From: an uncultured Alphaproteobacteria bacterium
Lineage (GTDB): Bacteria > Pseudomonadota > Alphaproteobacteria > RF32 > CAG-239
DNA length: 64,000 nt
Assembly: GCA_949493535.1 (NCBI GenBank)
Contig: CASZWJ010000006.1
Coordinates: forward strand, 18,666-82,665
Reading direction: 5' to 3'
Shown here in pieces: positions 52,179-60,943 of this stretch (position 1 is the stretch's first letter; each line of letters starts with the position of its first letter). The translations under genes and the position numbers were made by a program. Under the pieces are notes generated by a model. That model saw nothing but the letters and a program-made list of their open reading frames with translations, made no database searches and was not told the DNA's origin.

Positions 52179-53168
52179 ATGAAGAATATTTCATTAATCG
52201 GCTGCGGCCGCTGGGGCACTTTTTTAGGCTGGTATGCAGCCAATTATTGCAAGGAAAACATCAGCGGCGTTGACATGTATGATATTCCGACTTCTCCGAA
52301 TTTTATTGAATTGCGCGATACGAGAAAGAATCCTTATCTTGCGTTGTCTGACAATATGTATCTGCATGATAAAATTGCAGACGTTTTGAAAAATGACACC
52401 ATAATCATTTCTATCGGCTGCCAATATTTCAGAGGGCTGTGCCAAGAGCTGAATGCCTATGATTTAAAAGGCAAAACATTTCTTTTGGCAATGAAAGGCT
52501 TGGAAGAGCCCAGCGCTAAAATCATGCACGATATCATGAAAGAAGAAATCAATCAGGATATTCATATTGCCGTTCTGGCCGGCCCCGGACATGTTCAAGA
52601 CTACATGAAAGGCGTTCCGTCTTGCGCGGTTATTGACAGTTATGACGAAGCTACAAAAGATTATCTGATTAAATTGCTGCAAAGCGAGCTGATACGCTTC
52701 TATTACGGCTCAGACCTTATCGGCAACCAAATCGGCGCCGCATTAAAAAATGTTATCGGTTTGGCGGCAGGGATTCTCGACGGTTTGGAATGGTATGGGC
52801 TTAAGGGCGCATTAATGGCGCGCGCCCCGATTGAAGTCGGACGTTTTATCAAATTTTTCAACGGCAATCCGCAAACAGCATATGGCTTGGCTCACCTCGG
52901 CGATTATGAAGCTACTTTGTTCTCAAAGCACAGCCATAACCGCACTTTCGGCGAAAAATTTGCCCGCGGCGAAGATTTCGGCAAACTGGCGGAAGGCGTT
53001 CCTACTCTTAAAGCCGTTAAAATTATTGCTGACAAAGAAGGTATTGATATGCCTATCTGTCAGGCTTTATACAAAGCGGTTTATGAAAAAGCCGATATTA
53101 AATCGACAATCAGAGATATGTTCAACCGTGATTTAAAACAAGAATTTGATTCATCCAAAATCTGTTAA
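52179..53168 (+). CDS. gpsA: NAD(P)-dependent glycerol-3-phosphate dehydrogenase, divergent GpsA
   Basis: 329 residues. Rossmann motif LIGCGRWGTFLGW, the loop LAGPGHVQDYMKGVPS (LSGPSFA in typical GpsA) and the catalytic Lys segment GAALKNVIGLAAGILDG are present in order, with HNRTFGEKFARG near the C-terminus. It reduces dihydroxyacetone phosphate to glycerol-3-phosphate for phospholipids. The phosphate-binding loops differ enough that a related substrate cannot be ruled out. Confidence 0.85.
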   Translation: MKNISLIGCGRWGTFLGWYAANYCKENISGVDMYDIPTSPNFIELRDTRKNPYLALSDNMYLHDKIADVLKNDTIIISIGCQYFRGLCQELNAYDLKGKTFLLAMKGLEEPSAKIMHDIMKEEINQDIHIAVLAGPGHVQDYMKGVPSCAVIDSYDEATKDYLIKLLQSELIRFYYGSDLIGNQIGAALKNVIGLAAGILDGLEWYGLKGALMARAPIEVGRFIKFFNGNPQTAYGLAHLGDYEATLFSKHSHNRTFGEKFARGEDFGKLAEGVPTLKAVKIIADKEGIDMPICQALYKAVYEKADIKSTIRDMFNRDLKQEFDSSKIC

Positions 53169-53178
53169 AATTGTTTAT

Positions 53179-53206
53179 AAGCCCCTTAATGAGGGGCTTT
53201 TTTTTG
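53179..53206 (+). terminator. Intrinsic terminator after gpsA
   Basis: AAGCCCCT-TAATG-AGGGGCTT followed by eight T in total, ending 11 bases before the start of the deacylase gene. Confidence 0.85.
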
Positions 53207-53217
53207 AAAGGCCCGCA

Positions 53218-53718
53218 ATGTCTGTTGATGCTGTTCGCTCCCTTTTCAAACAGTTTGAGTTGGAAAACGAAATAATGGAATTTTCAGTTTCTTCCGCAAC
53301 GGTAGAACTGGCAGCGCAGGCATTAAACTGCGAACCGGCCCGTATTGCCAAAACATTGGCCTTGAAGACGGATAGCGATTATATTCTGATTGTATGCGCC
53401 GGCGATGTCAAAATTGATAACCATGCCTATAAAAACTTTTTTGGCTGTAAAGCCAAAATGCTGTCTCCGGAAGAAGCTTTAGAGCACACAGGGCATGCCG
53501 TCGGAGGAATCTGCCCTTTCGGGTTAAAAAACCCTGAGATCAAAGTGTATCTTGATTTGTCTCTACAGAGATTTCAAAGCGTTTTTCCGGCATGCGGCAG
53601 CGCAAATTCGGCAATAGAACTCTCTCCCGACAACCTGTACAGATATTCCGGCGCGGTTAAATGGATTAATGTTTGTAAAGGCTATTCACAGGCAACAAAC
53701 CAATCGCCATCTTCATAA
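53218..53718 (+). CDS. YbaK/ProX-type aminoacyl-tRNA deacylase
   Basis: 166 residues from the ATG at 53218 (GAAAGG upstream); an in-frame extension to 53146 would include the terminator and is rejected. ARIAKTLALKTD, the nucleophile-less pocket HAVGGICPFGL and AIELSPDNLYRYSGA match YbaK-type trans-editing proteins that clear mischarged tRNA. Its end overlaps the converging phosphatase gene by 37 bases. Confidence 0.87.
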   Translation: MSVDAVRSLFKQFELENEIMEFSVSSATVELAAQALNCEPARIAKTLALKTDSDYILIVCAGDVKIDNHAYKNFFGCKAKMLSPEEALEHTGHAVGGICPFGLKNPEIKVYLDLSLQRFQSVFPACGSANSAIELSPDNLYRYSGAVKWINVCKGYSQATNQSPSS

Positions 53719-54260
53719 ACCAGATGAAACAAGGCGGTATTTGGCATCCGCCCGAGGCTGAAACCGAATTTCAATAAAAAATAGCGGATAGAACTGCCGT
53801 GTGACGCCACCCCGATGACATCTTCCGCAGTATTAAGCAGTTTCTCAAAAATGTTATACATTCTCTCCTGCATTTCATGTTTGGTCTCGCCGCCGGGGAA
53901 AGCCACATCCATATAATCCGTCTCATCGTCATACCACAGCTCAAACACTTCCGGATATTTCTCCGCAACTTCTACCTTGCGCATTCCTTCGGCGTCACCG
54001 AAGCAACCTTCTCTCAGGTCTTCTATTTTTTTAACGGCTACGCCCGACGCTTTTGCCACAATTGCGGCTGTTTCAACCGCCCGTTTCAGGCAACTGCTGT
54101 AGACAATTTGCAAATTTTTAGGCGCAAGGACTTCTGCCAGCTCATGCGCCTGCCTAATTCCGTTTTCATTAAGGTCGGTATCAATCCCGCAGCCTTGCCA
54201 GCGTTTTTCTTTATTATAGTCTGTTTCCCCGTGGCGGAAAATATAAAAATCTTTACGCAT
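53682..54260 (-). CDS. Histidine phosphatase (phosphoglycerate-mutase-like)
   Basis: 192 residues. The phospho-His motif FRHGETDYNKEKRWQG, the Arg in SSCLKRAVETA, the acid EGCFGDAEG and the second His in VASHGSSIRYFL form the branch 1 active site. Substrate unknown (a CobC- or broad-range phosphatase is possible). ATG at 54258-54260. Confidence 0.88.
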   Translation of the reverse strand: MRKDFYIFRHGETDYNKEKRWQGCGIDTDLNENGIRQAHELAEVLAPKNLQIVYSSCLKRAVETAAIVAKASGVAVKKIEDLREGCFGDAEGMRKVEVAEKYPEVFELWYDDETDYMDVAFPGGETKHEMQERMYNIFEKLLNTAEDVIGVASHGSSIRYFLLKFGFSLGRMPNTALFHLVYEDGDWFVACE

Positions 54261-54420
54261 TCTATTTCCTCAAAACATTTTTTCCAGCTTATCCTGTTTC
54301 TGATAAAAAATACTTAATGCTTTTACATACAATGTTATCCACTTAAGTTTTTTGGCTATGGCATGTCTATGCAATTTAGATTATAAAAGAAACAGCATTA
54401 TTAATTTAAGGAATTTTTTC

Positions 54421-55101
54421 ATGAAAAAAACATTTCTCTCTCCTTTTTTTACCCCTTTGTTTTTTTTGATAACTTGGGGAGCTGTTTTAGCCGTTGTCCT
54501 CATCTTTTTCCCTGAAAAGAAATTTGAAATTACCGAAGACGGGCAGATTATTGATATTATCACCTATTGCGGTTATGCATTGCTTATTTTTTCTTTATTT
54601 TTCTTTTATCGCGATTATAAAGGCAGAAGCGCTAAAACAGACTGGTTAATTTATTTGCTGTTGTCGATTTGCGCTTTGTTGCGCGAAGCCGGAATCCAGC
54701 ATCATTTGACAACCAGCGATTCAACTCCGTTTAAATCCAGATTCTTCTTGAATCCGAATAACCCGTTATCTGAAAAAATCATTTTCGGTACAGTGTTGTT
54801 AGTTTTTTTCGGAATGGTTGCTTATCTGGGCATAAAATATACCAAGCATTTGATTACATCTTTTTTCAAAATGAATACTATCACTTGGTCTACCGCCGTT
54901 TTGTGCTGTGATGGCATTTTTGCCAAATTTGCCGACCGTTTTCCCGGAAACTGGCGCAAAGCACATGACGGTGTTTCCTTACCGCGAGAACAAATTGAAA
55001 TCTGGTCCCTGTTGGAAGAAAGCAGCGAAGTCTTCCTGCCGGTTGTGGCTTTCATTATCTTGTGGCAATACCATTTAATTTTGAAAGAAAAGAACAACTA
55101 A
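54421..55101 (+). CDS. Hypothetical multi-pass membrane protein
   Basis: 226 residues from the ATG at 54421 with TTTAAGGA 9 bases upstream; a longer frame from 54352 has no ribosome site. Five or so membrane helices (about 13-33, 50-72, 80-95, 122-142, 205-222). No family recognised. Confidence 0.7.
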   Translation: MKKTFLSPFFTPLFFLITWGAVLAVVLIFFPEKKFEITEDGQIIDIITYCGYALLIFSLFFFYRDYKGRSAKTDWLIYLLLSICALLREAGIQHHLTTSDSTPFKSRFFLNPNNPLSEKIIFGTVLLVFFGMVAYLGIKYTKHLITSFFKMNTITWSTAVLCCDGIFAKFADRFPGNWRKAHDGVSLPREQIEIWSLLEESSEVFLPVVAFIILWQYHLILKEKNN

Positions 55102-55104
55102 AAT

Positions 55105-55131
55105 AAAAGCCCCTCACAACAAGGGGCTTTT
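55105..55131 (+). terminator. Intrinsic terminator
   Basis: AAAAGCCCCT-N7-AGGGGCTTTT. The 425 bases from here to tRNA-Val contain no supported gene: they hold a poly-A repeat, two terminator hairpins and a tRNA-like fragment. Confidence 0.8.
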
Positions 55132-55168
55132 GTTTCACCGAATCAACAGTTGAAGAATTCAGTTTAAA

Positions 55169-55202
55169 GTTGAAAAAAAAAAAAAACGTTTACCATTGAT
55201 AT
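55169..55202 (+). repeat. Poly-A repeat copy 1 (GTTG-A14-CGTTTACCATTGATAT)
   Basis: Matches 61811-61843 (GTTGC-A12-CGCCTATCATTGATAT). Both read Lys-Lys-Lys-Lys-Arg-Leu-(Pro/Ser)-Leu-Ile in one frame, like the start of a signal peptide. Here that frame stops within about 10 codons. Confidence 0.5.
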
Positions 55203-55325
55203 CTGGGCGTTAATAAAGTGATGAAATGTCTGTTTTTTTATGCACACTCAAATACAAACTGATCAAATTCTTTTTAACGCCCAATACTTCTCAAGGTTAA
55301 TTTACTCCTTGAATAATATCTGTCC

Positions 55326-55359
55326 AAAAAAACAACCAGCTTTGTACTGGTTGTTTTTT
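55326..55359. terminator. Bidirectional terminator hairpin
   Basis: AAAAAAACAACCAG-CTTTGTA-CTGGTTGTTTTTT. It directly follows (minus strand) the tRNA-like fragment at 55362-55399. Confidence 0.8.
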
Positions 55360-55361
55360 AT

Positions 55362-55399
55362 TGGCGGAGATGGCTGCGGTTGGATATTCCCAACTCTCC
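55362..55399 (-). other. Truncated tRNA-like fragment, perhaps from a tRNA-Ser
   Basis: 38 bases on the minus strand beginning GGAGAG and ending TCTCCGCCA, as the two ends of a tRNA acceptor stem with discriminator G and CCA. The D, anticodon and T arms are missing; only an inner TTGG/CCAA hairpin is left. A terminator follows, as for a real tRNA. The tRNA-Ser origin is a guess from the acceptor ends. Confidence 0.35.
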
Positions 55400-55520
55400 G
55401 GCGGGTCTACTTTCGCGTCGTAAGCCTTGACGGCGCTGCCGCCGGGCGCCTGCTCCGCTCGGCAACTATCCGCTCCTAACTTGTTTCACAAGTCCGCTCC
55501 TTGGATTATTTTCATCAATA

Positions 55521-55554
55521 AAAAAAACAGCCAGCACCAGGCTGGCTGTTTTTT
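55521..55554 (-). terminator. Terminator of tRNA-Val
   Basis: AAAAAACAGCCAGC-ACCAG-GCTGGCTGTTTTTT, 2 bases after the encoded CCA on the minus strand. Confidence 0.85.
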
Positions 55555-55556
55555 AT

Positions 55557-55631
<75 letters not shown>

Positions 55632-55766
55632 GTTACAAATTAACATCAGGTCGAGCATGCCTTGAGTACCTAAGCCTCGCCGCTGTCGCTTTCGCTCCCA
55701 AGCTTGGCAAGGTAGTCAAGACGTTTCAGACAAAAACAACAAACAATTGTTGTTTTTACTTAGCCG

Positions 55767-55786
55767 TCCCGCTGAGCTACACACCC
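55767..55786 (-). repeat. Duplicate 5' fragment of tRNA-Val
   Basis: 20 bases identical to the first 20 bases of tRNA-Val (acceptor strand through the D-loop), same strand, 135 bases upstream. The rest of a tRNA is absent. It is a relic of a tandem tRNA copy or of an insertion event. The remainder of 55632-55929 contains no gene that can be supported. Confidence 0.75.
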
Positions 55787-55929
55787 ATAACGTTAACGTC
55801 TAAATTATTTAACCGATGATTATGTTTTTGGCAAGATATTTTTTTCATATTCCGCAAATTTATTTTAAACTTGCATTTTTTACGCTCATAAAGTAGATTT
55901 TTTTTCAAAATTTATTAAATAGCGTAATT

Positions 55930-56244
55930 ATGAAAAAGGTTATTATTTCTATCGGACGCTTCCTGCGTTTGTTTTCAATTCTGCTCCTGCTTGCTATCGG
56001 CCTTGTCCAAGGATCAATGTTTCTCGGCGAGATCTCCGGCAACATGATTCCTCTTCTTAAAAATGGCGAAATATGGCGGTTCATTTTTATGGGTGAGCTT
56101 TTCATACTGGTGCTGGCGGCTGTCGTGTTGACCTCAGTTCTCTATTTATCCTTCATTGCGGCTTTAATATTCGCAAAAAACGGAAGCATATCGCGGGATT
56201 TATGGAGCAGCCTGTTCTGGTCTTTTGACCTTTTCAAGAAATAG
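55930..56244 (+). CDS. Small membrane protein
   Basis: 104 residues with two long hydrophobic helices (about 12-35 and 52-82). N-terminus MKKVIISIGRFLRLFSILLL. No clear Shine-Dalgarno sequence. Own terminator downstream. Not recognised. Confidence 0.6.
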   Translation: MKKVIISIGRFLRLFSILLLLAIGLVQGSMFLGEISGNMIPLLKNGEIWRFIFMGELFILVLAAVVLTSVLYLSFIAALIFAKNGSISRDLWSSLFWSFDLFKK

Positions 56245-56264
56245 CATAAAGTGCATTCTTGTCC

Positions 56265-56292
56265 AAATCCTCCTTTCGGAGGATTTTTTTTA
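56265..56292 (+). terminator. Intrinsic terminator
   Basis: AAATCCTCC-TTTC-GGAGGATTT followed by T-run. Confidence 0.85.
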
Positions 56293-56348
56293 TTATCAAA
56301 AAGTTAAGCATTTCACATTTATAATAGTTGCGAAAGGATGCGGGAATC

Positions 56349-57236
56349 GTGACGGAAAAGCATATTGATTTCAAAGTAAATTATAAAAATCTCAACATTT
56401 TCGAGGAATTTAACACCAAGGAAATGAATTATCCCATTGTGCTTTCCTCCCCTCACAGCGGAAAAAATTTTCCACCGGAATTTTTAGCCAACAGCGCCCT
56501 TTCCGAAAATGACCTGCGCTCTTCGGAAGACAGTTTTGTTGATGAAATTGTCCGCAATGCCAGTGACGCCGGCATTCCTTTAATAGCAATGAATATTCCG
56601 AGAACTTTTGTTGATGTCAACCGCGATAAAATCGAAATTGACGAAACAATGTATTTTGACAGCAAAAAACCGCAGGATTTAATCGGCAGCCGCAGATGTC
56701 GGGTCGGATTAGGCGTTATTCACCGTATTGTTTCCCAAAACAGGCCGATTTATGACGGGCTGATTTCATATAAAGAAGCCATGGAGCGCATAAAATATGT
56801 TTATGAACCATATCATAAACGCCTGAAACAGCTTATTGACAAATGCCATAAGAAATTCGGCTACTGCCTGTTAGTTGACTGCCATTCCATGCCGTCAAAA
56901 ATCTGCAATATCATGAACGAAGCCAAACCAGTCGAATTTTGTGTCTGCACGCTGTTTGACGAAAGCTGTCCGCCGGCCATGTCCGAATTTTTCGGCAAAG
57001 AGCTCGCAGCAAAAGACTATCGGGTCGAATTTAACCGCCCTTATGCCGGAGCCTTCATTACCTTTAATTACTGTCAGCCCCGCAAAAACATATTCACTCT
57101 TCAGCTGGAAATTAACAGAAGCATCTATATGGATGAAAATGTGTATAAAAAGAACGATAATTTTCAAAAGGTTAGCCAACACATTTGCGATTCAATCATT
57201 GCTTTGGGCAAATTTTTACTGGATTTAAAAAAATAA
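56349..57236 (+). CDS. N-formylglutamate amidohydrolase
   Basis: 295 residues from a GTG at 56349 with AAAGGA 10 bases upstream; a TTG at 56328 is the alternative. PIVLSSPHSGKNFP, PRTFVDVNRDK, VDCHSMPSK and LEINRSIYMDE match the FGase family, which releases formate from N-formylglutamate (histidine catabolism) or acts on related amides. No hut genes are nearby. Confidence 0.88.
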   Translation: MTEKHIDFKVNYKNLNIFEEFNTKEMNYPIVLSSPHSGKNFPPEFLANSALSENDLRSSEDSFVDEIVRNASDAGIPLIAMNIPRTFVDVNRDKIEIDETMYFDSKKPQDLIGSRRCRVGLGVIHRIVSQNRPIYDGLISYKEAMERIKYVYEPYHKRLKQLIDKCHKKFGYCLLVDCHSMPSKICNIMNEAKPVEFCVCTLFDESCPPAMSEFFGKELAAKDYRVEFNRPYAGAFITFNYCQPRKNIFTLQLEINRSIYMDENVYKKNDNFQKVSQHICDSIIALGKFLLDLKK

Positions 57237-57318
57237 CTATGTTATAATCCCCCCTTGTTTTTGGCACTAAGGTATATATTTTATTTTAGAACCTGTGCTG
57301 TTTTAATTTAATTTTTTA

Positions 57319-57347
57319 CAACATTGTTAGTGGTTTTAACAATATTG
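57319..57347. promoter_or_regulatory. Palindromic operator-like site upstream of the transglycosylase
   Basis: CAACATTGTTA-N7-TAACAATATTG: 11-bp arms with 10 pairs, centred about 87 bases before the sigma-54-like -24 box. That distance is typical of enhancer-binding activators. Confidence 0.5.
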
Positions 57348-57418
57348 GAGTATTTTTTTAATTAACCAACCTCAAAAATTTTAAACCTGATTTTAATCCG
57401 CCGTTAAGCAAACTGAAA

Positions 57419-57435
57419 TTGGCATATTAGTTGCA
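57419..57435 (+). promoter_or_regulatory. Sigma-54-type promoter
   Basis: TTGGCA-N6-TTGCA with GG (57421-57422) and GC (57433-57434) exactly 12 bases apart, as in the -24/-12 consensus. It lies 37 bases before the ATG at 57472. Confidence 0.55.
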
Positions 57436-57471
57436 TAAGGGATGTTTGTGGCACTTTGAGGGAACAGAGGA

Positions 57472-58224
57472 ATGCGTTTTAGCGTATTTACAAATTTTAT
57501 GTTTTTTTTAGTATTGCTGATGTTAGTTCAGCCCGTACAGGCGAAGTCATATAACGAATATGCCGATGATATGACAGCTTGTATGAATGCCACCCAAAAA
57601 ATGGAAAAAGTATATCAAATCAAACAGCATATGCTCACAACGATTTCTAACGTTGAAACCGGCAGATGGAATGCCGAAAAAAAACAAAAATATGCTTGGC
57701 CGTGGACCGTGAATGCTCAGGGCAAGGGTACTTTTTTTAAGAGCAAAGCCGAAGCCGTACGCGAAGTTAAACGTTTGCAGGCTCAAGGGGTGAAAAGTAT
57801 TGATGTCGGCTGCATGCAGATAAATCTGGCTTATCATCCGGATGCGTTTGCCAGCGTCGAAGACGCGTTTGATCCGCAAAAAAATGCGGAATACGGCGCA
57901 AAATTTTTGAAAAGCCTGTATGAGAATAACAGCAAAGACTGGATCAAGGCCGCGATGGCTTATCACTCCAGCATTCCGACCAAGGCGCTGAAATATAAAA
58001 AGAAAATTGTTTCAACGTATGAACTTGTTAAACAAGCTCAAAATAACCTTGATAAATCTTTATTTGGAGAGCAGAATAAGGTTCAGTCCGCTAAGACAGC
58101 GGAAGCTGCGCCCAAAACAGCCCAAAAAGATGTTATTCGGAAATCAGATATTAAAGAAGCCCGTCATAACGCTAACCAATGGAGAGAGGCAAAACTCGCT
58201 GAGTGGCGCATGCAAAATAACTAG
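57472..58224 (+). CDS. Secreted lytic transglycosylase (SLT fold)
   Basis: 250 residues. Signal peptide (1-24, cleavage after VQA). The SLT domain (about 48-190) has the catalytic Glu in ISNVETGRWN, then WPWTVNAQGKG and the IDVGCMQINLAYHPDAF block typical of VirB1/PleA-like and flagellar-type transglycosylases. A charged C-terminal tail follows. It acts in the periplasm on peptidoglycan. The upstream sigma-54-like promoter and palindrome suggest regulated expression. Preceded by GAGGA. Confidence 0.87.
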   Translation: MRFSVFTNFMFFLVLLMLVQPVQAKSYNEYADDMTACMNATQKMEKVYQIKQHMLTTISNVETGRWNAEKKQKYAWPWTVNAQGKGTFFKSKAEAVREVKRLQAQGVKSIDVGCMQINLAYHPDAFASVEDAFDPQKNAEYGAKFLKSLYENNSKDWIKAAMAYHSSIPTKALKYKKKIVSTYELVKQAQNNLDKSLFGEQNKVQSAKTAEAAPKTAQKDVIRKSDIKEARHNANQWREAKLAEWRMQNN

Positions 58225-58253
58225 TTTTAATGCACTGGCCATTTTGAGAGAAT

Positions 58254-59789
58254 ATGTCTGAGTATTGGGAAAATACCGGTTTTTACTGGCAGCCGCTGGG
58301 CGGCAACAACATTGACCAAATAAGCGGTCACAGTTACCAATATACAAATATCGTCTTAAACAGCAGAAAAAAACTGCAACAGACAACGATTATTGTTGAT
58401 ATAGGAAAATTTGATAATCATCAGGCTTTGGGAGTTGCGAATTCCAGTGCCGCAGTGCCGGACATAAGGCATTTGCTGGGACGGGAATTTGTAACTGCCG
58501 AAGCTGTTTTTTTAACCCACTCGCATCCCGATCATTTAAATGGCATTCCCCATTATCTGAAAGCCGGATATAAACTGCCGCCTTTGTATGGCGGGAAATA
58601 CACGCAAATGATTTTGACTGATTTATATGAGCAATTCGGAATCAGCAAATTTCAGCAGCCGCCTTTTCATATTATCAATGACGGAGACATTCTGAAAATC
58701 GACTCTTTGGAAGTCGAAGTTTTAGCCTCGTCACATACTTGCTTTGACAGTTTTGGTTTTATTATAAAATCAGACTTCGGCACAGTTTATCACACCGGAG
58801 ACATGAAAATTGACTCCAGTACATATTTTAGAAAACCGACCAATATCAAGCGGATCAAAGAACGAGCAAATGAGATTGACTGCGTCGTTGCCGACTTTTA
58901 CGGCATTTACGATGACGGTTTTGCCATTAAAGAAGTTGATACTTTCAAAAAACTGGTCAGCCTGATTCAAAAATCAAAAAAAGATAAAATATTCATTCCG
59001 GTTTATCCGACGCATCCCGAGATGTATATTATTGCTTTTCTTGCGGCACTTAAAGTCAAAAAAAATGTGGTGTTTTTCGGGAATCCGGATTTTTACAGCT
59101 ATTTGAAAAGAATAATTGATTACGGCGTTTCTTTTACCGATTTAGCCCGTAACCGGATTAAAGTCATTTATACGCATGACAGAGACGAAATAGCCGCTTT
59201 GGATAATAATTATGCCGTAATCGGCACATATAACCATGTGTCGCTGGCTTTTGACGCAAACAGCTTTGACAGTTTCGGCATTGTAACGGCTAAAACGTTT
59301 TTTAATCCGCTCAAAGGGCAGTTCAACTCTCATAACATTAAATTTATTACGGTTGACGAAGAACCTGTTTTGCAAGGCTTCGGCCATGGATTTCTCGGAG
59401 ACTATGAATATTTAAATTCGCTGCTTGAGCATCCGGTCTTTATTCCGACCCATTGCCCGTTATTTATGATTGACAACTTCAGCGAGCTGGCAGAATGCAT
59501 CGGAATAAATTTATGCCCTTTTACGCCTGTAAATAACGAAATATACAGAATCGAGCACAAACAAGTCACTCCGATACAGAAAAATCCGTCCGTGTGGCTG
59601 GCCGTCTGCTATAATGCCGGATATGCCTATTTCACGGAAGTTCGGCAGAAACCGACATCAGGAGAAGGTTTTTTGAAAAGAACGGTTAGTGCCAGACGAT
59701 GCAAAAGCAAGTTTAAAATTTTTCTGCACCTGCGCCAAAAACAGAAAGGAAAAACCAATGAAGCTGACCAAAGCGAAAAAAAATTATGA
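58254..59789 (+). CDS. RNase-J-like metallo-beta-lactamase-fold hydrolase
   Basis: 511 residues. Metal ligands FLTHSHPDHLNGIPHYL (HxHxDH), then SSHTCFDSFG and VYHTGDMKID follow the RNase J order, with a beta-CASP-like insert (IFIPVYPTHPEMYIIAFLAAL, VVFFGNPDFY). The region after about residue 430 is not recognised and the last 11 codons overlap the thioesterase start. It may be a nuclease or another MBL hydrolase. It starts 29 bases after the transglycosylase. Confidence 0.75.
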   Translation: MSEYWENTGFYWQPLGGNNIDQISGHSYQYTNIVLNSRKKLQQTTIIVDIGKFDNHQALGVANSSAAVPDIRHLLGREFVTAEAVFLTHSHPDHLNGIPHYLKAGYKLPPLYGGKYTQMILTDLYEQFGISKFQQPPFHIINDGDILKIDSLEVEVLASSHTCFDSFGFIIKSDFGTVYHTGDMKIDSSTYFRKPTNIKRIKERANEIDCVVADFYGIYDDGFAIKEVDTFKKLVSLIQKSKKDKIFIPVYPTHPEMYIIAFLAALKVKKNVVFFGNPDFYSYLKRIIDYGVSFTDLARNRIKVIYTHDRDEIAALDNNYAVIGTYNHVSLAFDANSFDSFGIVTAKTFFNPLKGQFNSHNIKFITVDEEPVLQGFGHGFLGDYEYLNSLLEHPVFIPTHCPLFMIDNFSELAECIGINLCPFTPVNNEIYRIEHKQVTPIQKNPSVWLAVCYNAGYAYFTEVRQKPTSGEGFLKRTVSARRCKSKFKIFLHLRQKQKGKTNEADQSEKKL

Positions 59790-60504
59790 AATCAGAAGCT
59801 ATGAATGCGACAAATACGGAAATCTGCGCCTTTTGACGTTAATGAATATTTTTCAAGATATCGCTGACAGCAATGCCACTGAAATCGGTGTCGGATTTGA
59901 CTTTTGCAAAGAAAACGGTTTGGCATGGATAGGCGCAAATTATCATATCATCATAAACAAATTTCCGCGCCTTCATCAAAAGATTACCGTTCTCTCCTGG
60001 CCTTCTGCCGAAAAAAAGCTCGGTGCCTATCGTGACTTTTTAATTGAGGACGAAAGCGGCAATGTCATGGTTAAGGCATCCAGCCAATGGATTTTAATAA
60101 ACTTTGCCAAAAGGCGTCCGGTCAGCCTTCGCGAACATTTGCCGGAGTATTCAGCCATTTCCGAACGCGCTGTTGAAACAGAATTCCCCAAAATAGAATT
60201 CTCAGAAAATATTAACCGCACCCAAGAGTTCAAAATCCGTTTTGACGATATTGACTTTAACGGACATGTTAATAACGCCGTTTACCCTTTATGGGCAACC
60301 GAAGCTGCCGGCGACGGCTTCCGTGAAAAAAACGAGCCTCAAGAAATAGAAATTGCATTCAAAAAAGAAGCTTTTTTGGGGGAGAACATCGTGGTTGAAA
60401 GTTCTGTCAAACCACCGTTATCGTCACATATAATAAAATCAGCAACAGATAATCGCGAACTGGCCCGAGTCAAAATCTCTTGGCGCCCTTTAGCGCAATT
60501 ATAA
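59758..60504 (+). CDS. Acyl-ACP thioesterase (FatA-type double hot-dog)
   Basis: 248 residues from the ATG at 59758 with AGAAAGGA upstream; a longer frame to 59689 lies inside the preceding gene. Two hot-dog halves: first YEIRSYECDKYGNLRLLTLM, second FKIRFDDIDFNGHVNNAVY with the conserved Asn and His. It releases free fatty acids from acyl-ACP. Overlaps the MBL gene by 32 bases. Confidence 0.87.
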   Translation: MKLTKAKKNYEIRSYECDKYGNLRLLTLMNIFQDIADSNATEIGVGFDFCKENGLAWIGANYHIIINKFPRLHQKITVLSWPSAEKKLGAYRDFLIEDESGNVMVKASSQWILINFAKRRPVSLREHLPEYSAISERAVETEFPKIEFSENINRTQEFKIRFDDIDFNGHVNNAVYPLWATEAAGDGFREKNEPQEIEIAFKKEAFLGENIVVESSVKPPLSSHIIKSATDNRELARVKISWRPLAQL

Positions 60505-60631
60505 TATATTATGATGTTTAAACATAATCCATTATAACTTTTTGTATTCATGGAGAAAATCATACAAATTGTGGTTGCAAAGCATGCTAATTTAGTTTAT
60601 TAGATTTAGTTGGGACAGGACTTCAACTAAT

Positions 60632-60943
60632 ATGGATATGGGTATGACCAAATTAATCAATAAAATAATTTCTTTGAATAACCGTCGAACCAGTATGCGG
60701 CTTGCAGATTCCGAATGGGATGCCTTGCATGAAATCTGCGAACATGAAAATATGTCTCGCAATAAACTGATTGAATGCATTGAAAGGACTAAAGAAGAAA
60801 ACTTGAGATTGTCTTGCTGCACAAGATTGTTTATTTTAGCATATTATAGAAACAATGCTACCTTGAAGAAAACATCAAGCCAAAATCTTATTCAGGCTTT
60901 AAAAGTAATATCTAATTCGCAAGATGCTCAAATAGAACTTTAG
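60632..60943 (+). CDS. Ribbon-helix-helix protein (RHH_4-like)
   Basis: 103 residues. RRTSMRLADSEWDALHEICE gives the basic beta strand and first helix, and ENMSRNKLIECIERTKEEN the second, followed by a hydrophobic stretch LFILAYYR, as in alphaproteobacterial RHH_4 proteins. Probably a DNA-binding regulator. Three in-frame ATGs at the start make the exact start uncertain. Its end overlaps converging mntP by 32 bases. Confidence 0.8.
   Translation: MDMGMTKLINKIISLNNRRTSMRLADSEWDALHEICEHENMSRNKLIECIERTKEENLRLSCCTRLFILAYYRNNATLKKTSSQNLIQALKVISNSQDAQIEL

Noticed and set aside
53146..53217. N-terminal extension of the YbaK-type protein
   Set aside because: It runs through the gpsA terminator hairpin; the ATG at 53218 fits the family start.
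55240..55479. Plus-strand open frame in the tRNA-Val intergenic region
   Set aside because: It runs through two terminator arms and a tRNA-like fragment; no ribosome site or motif.
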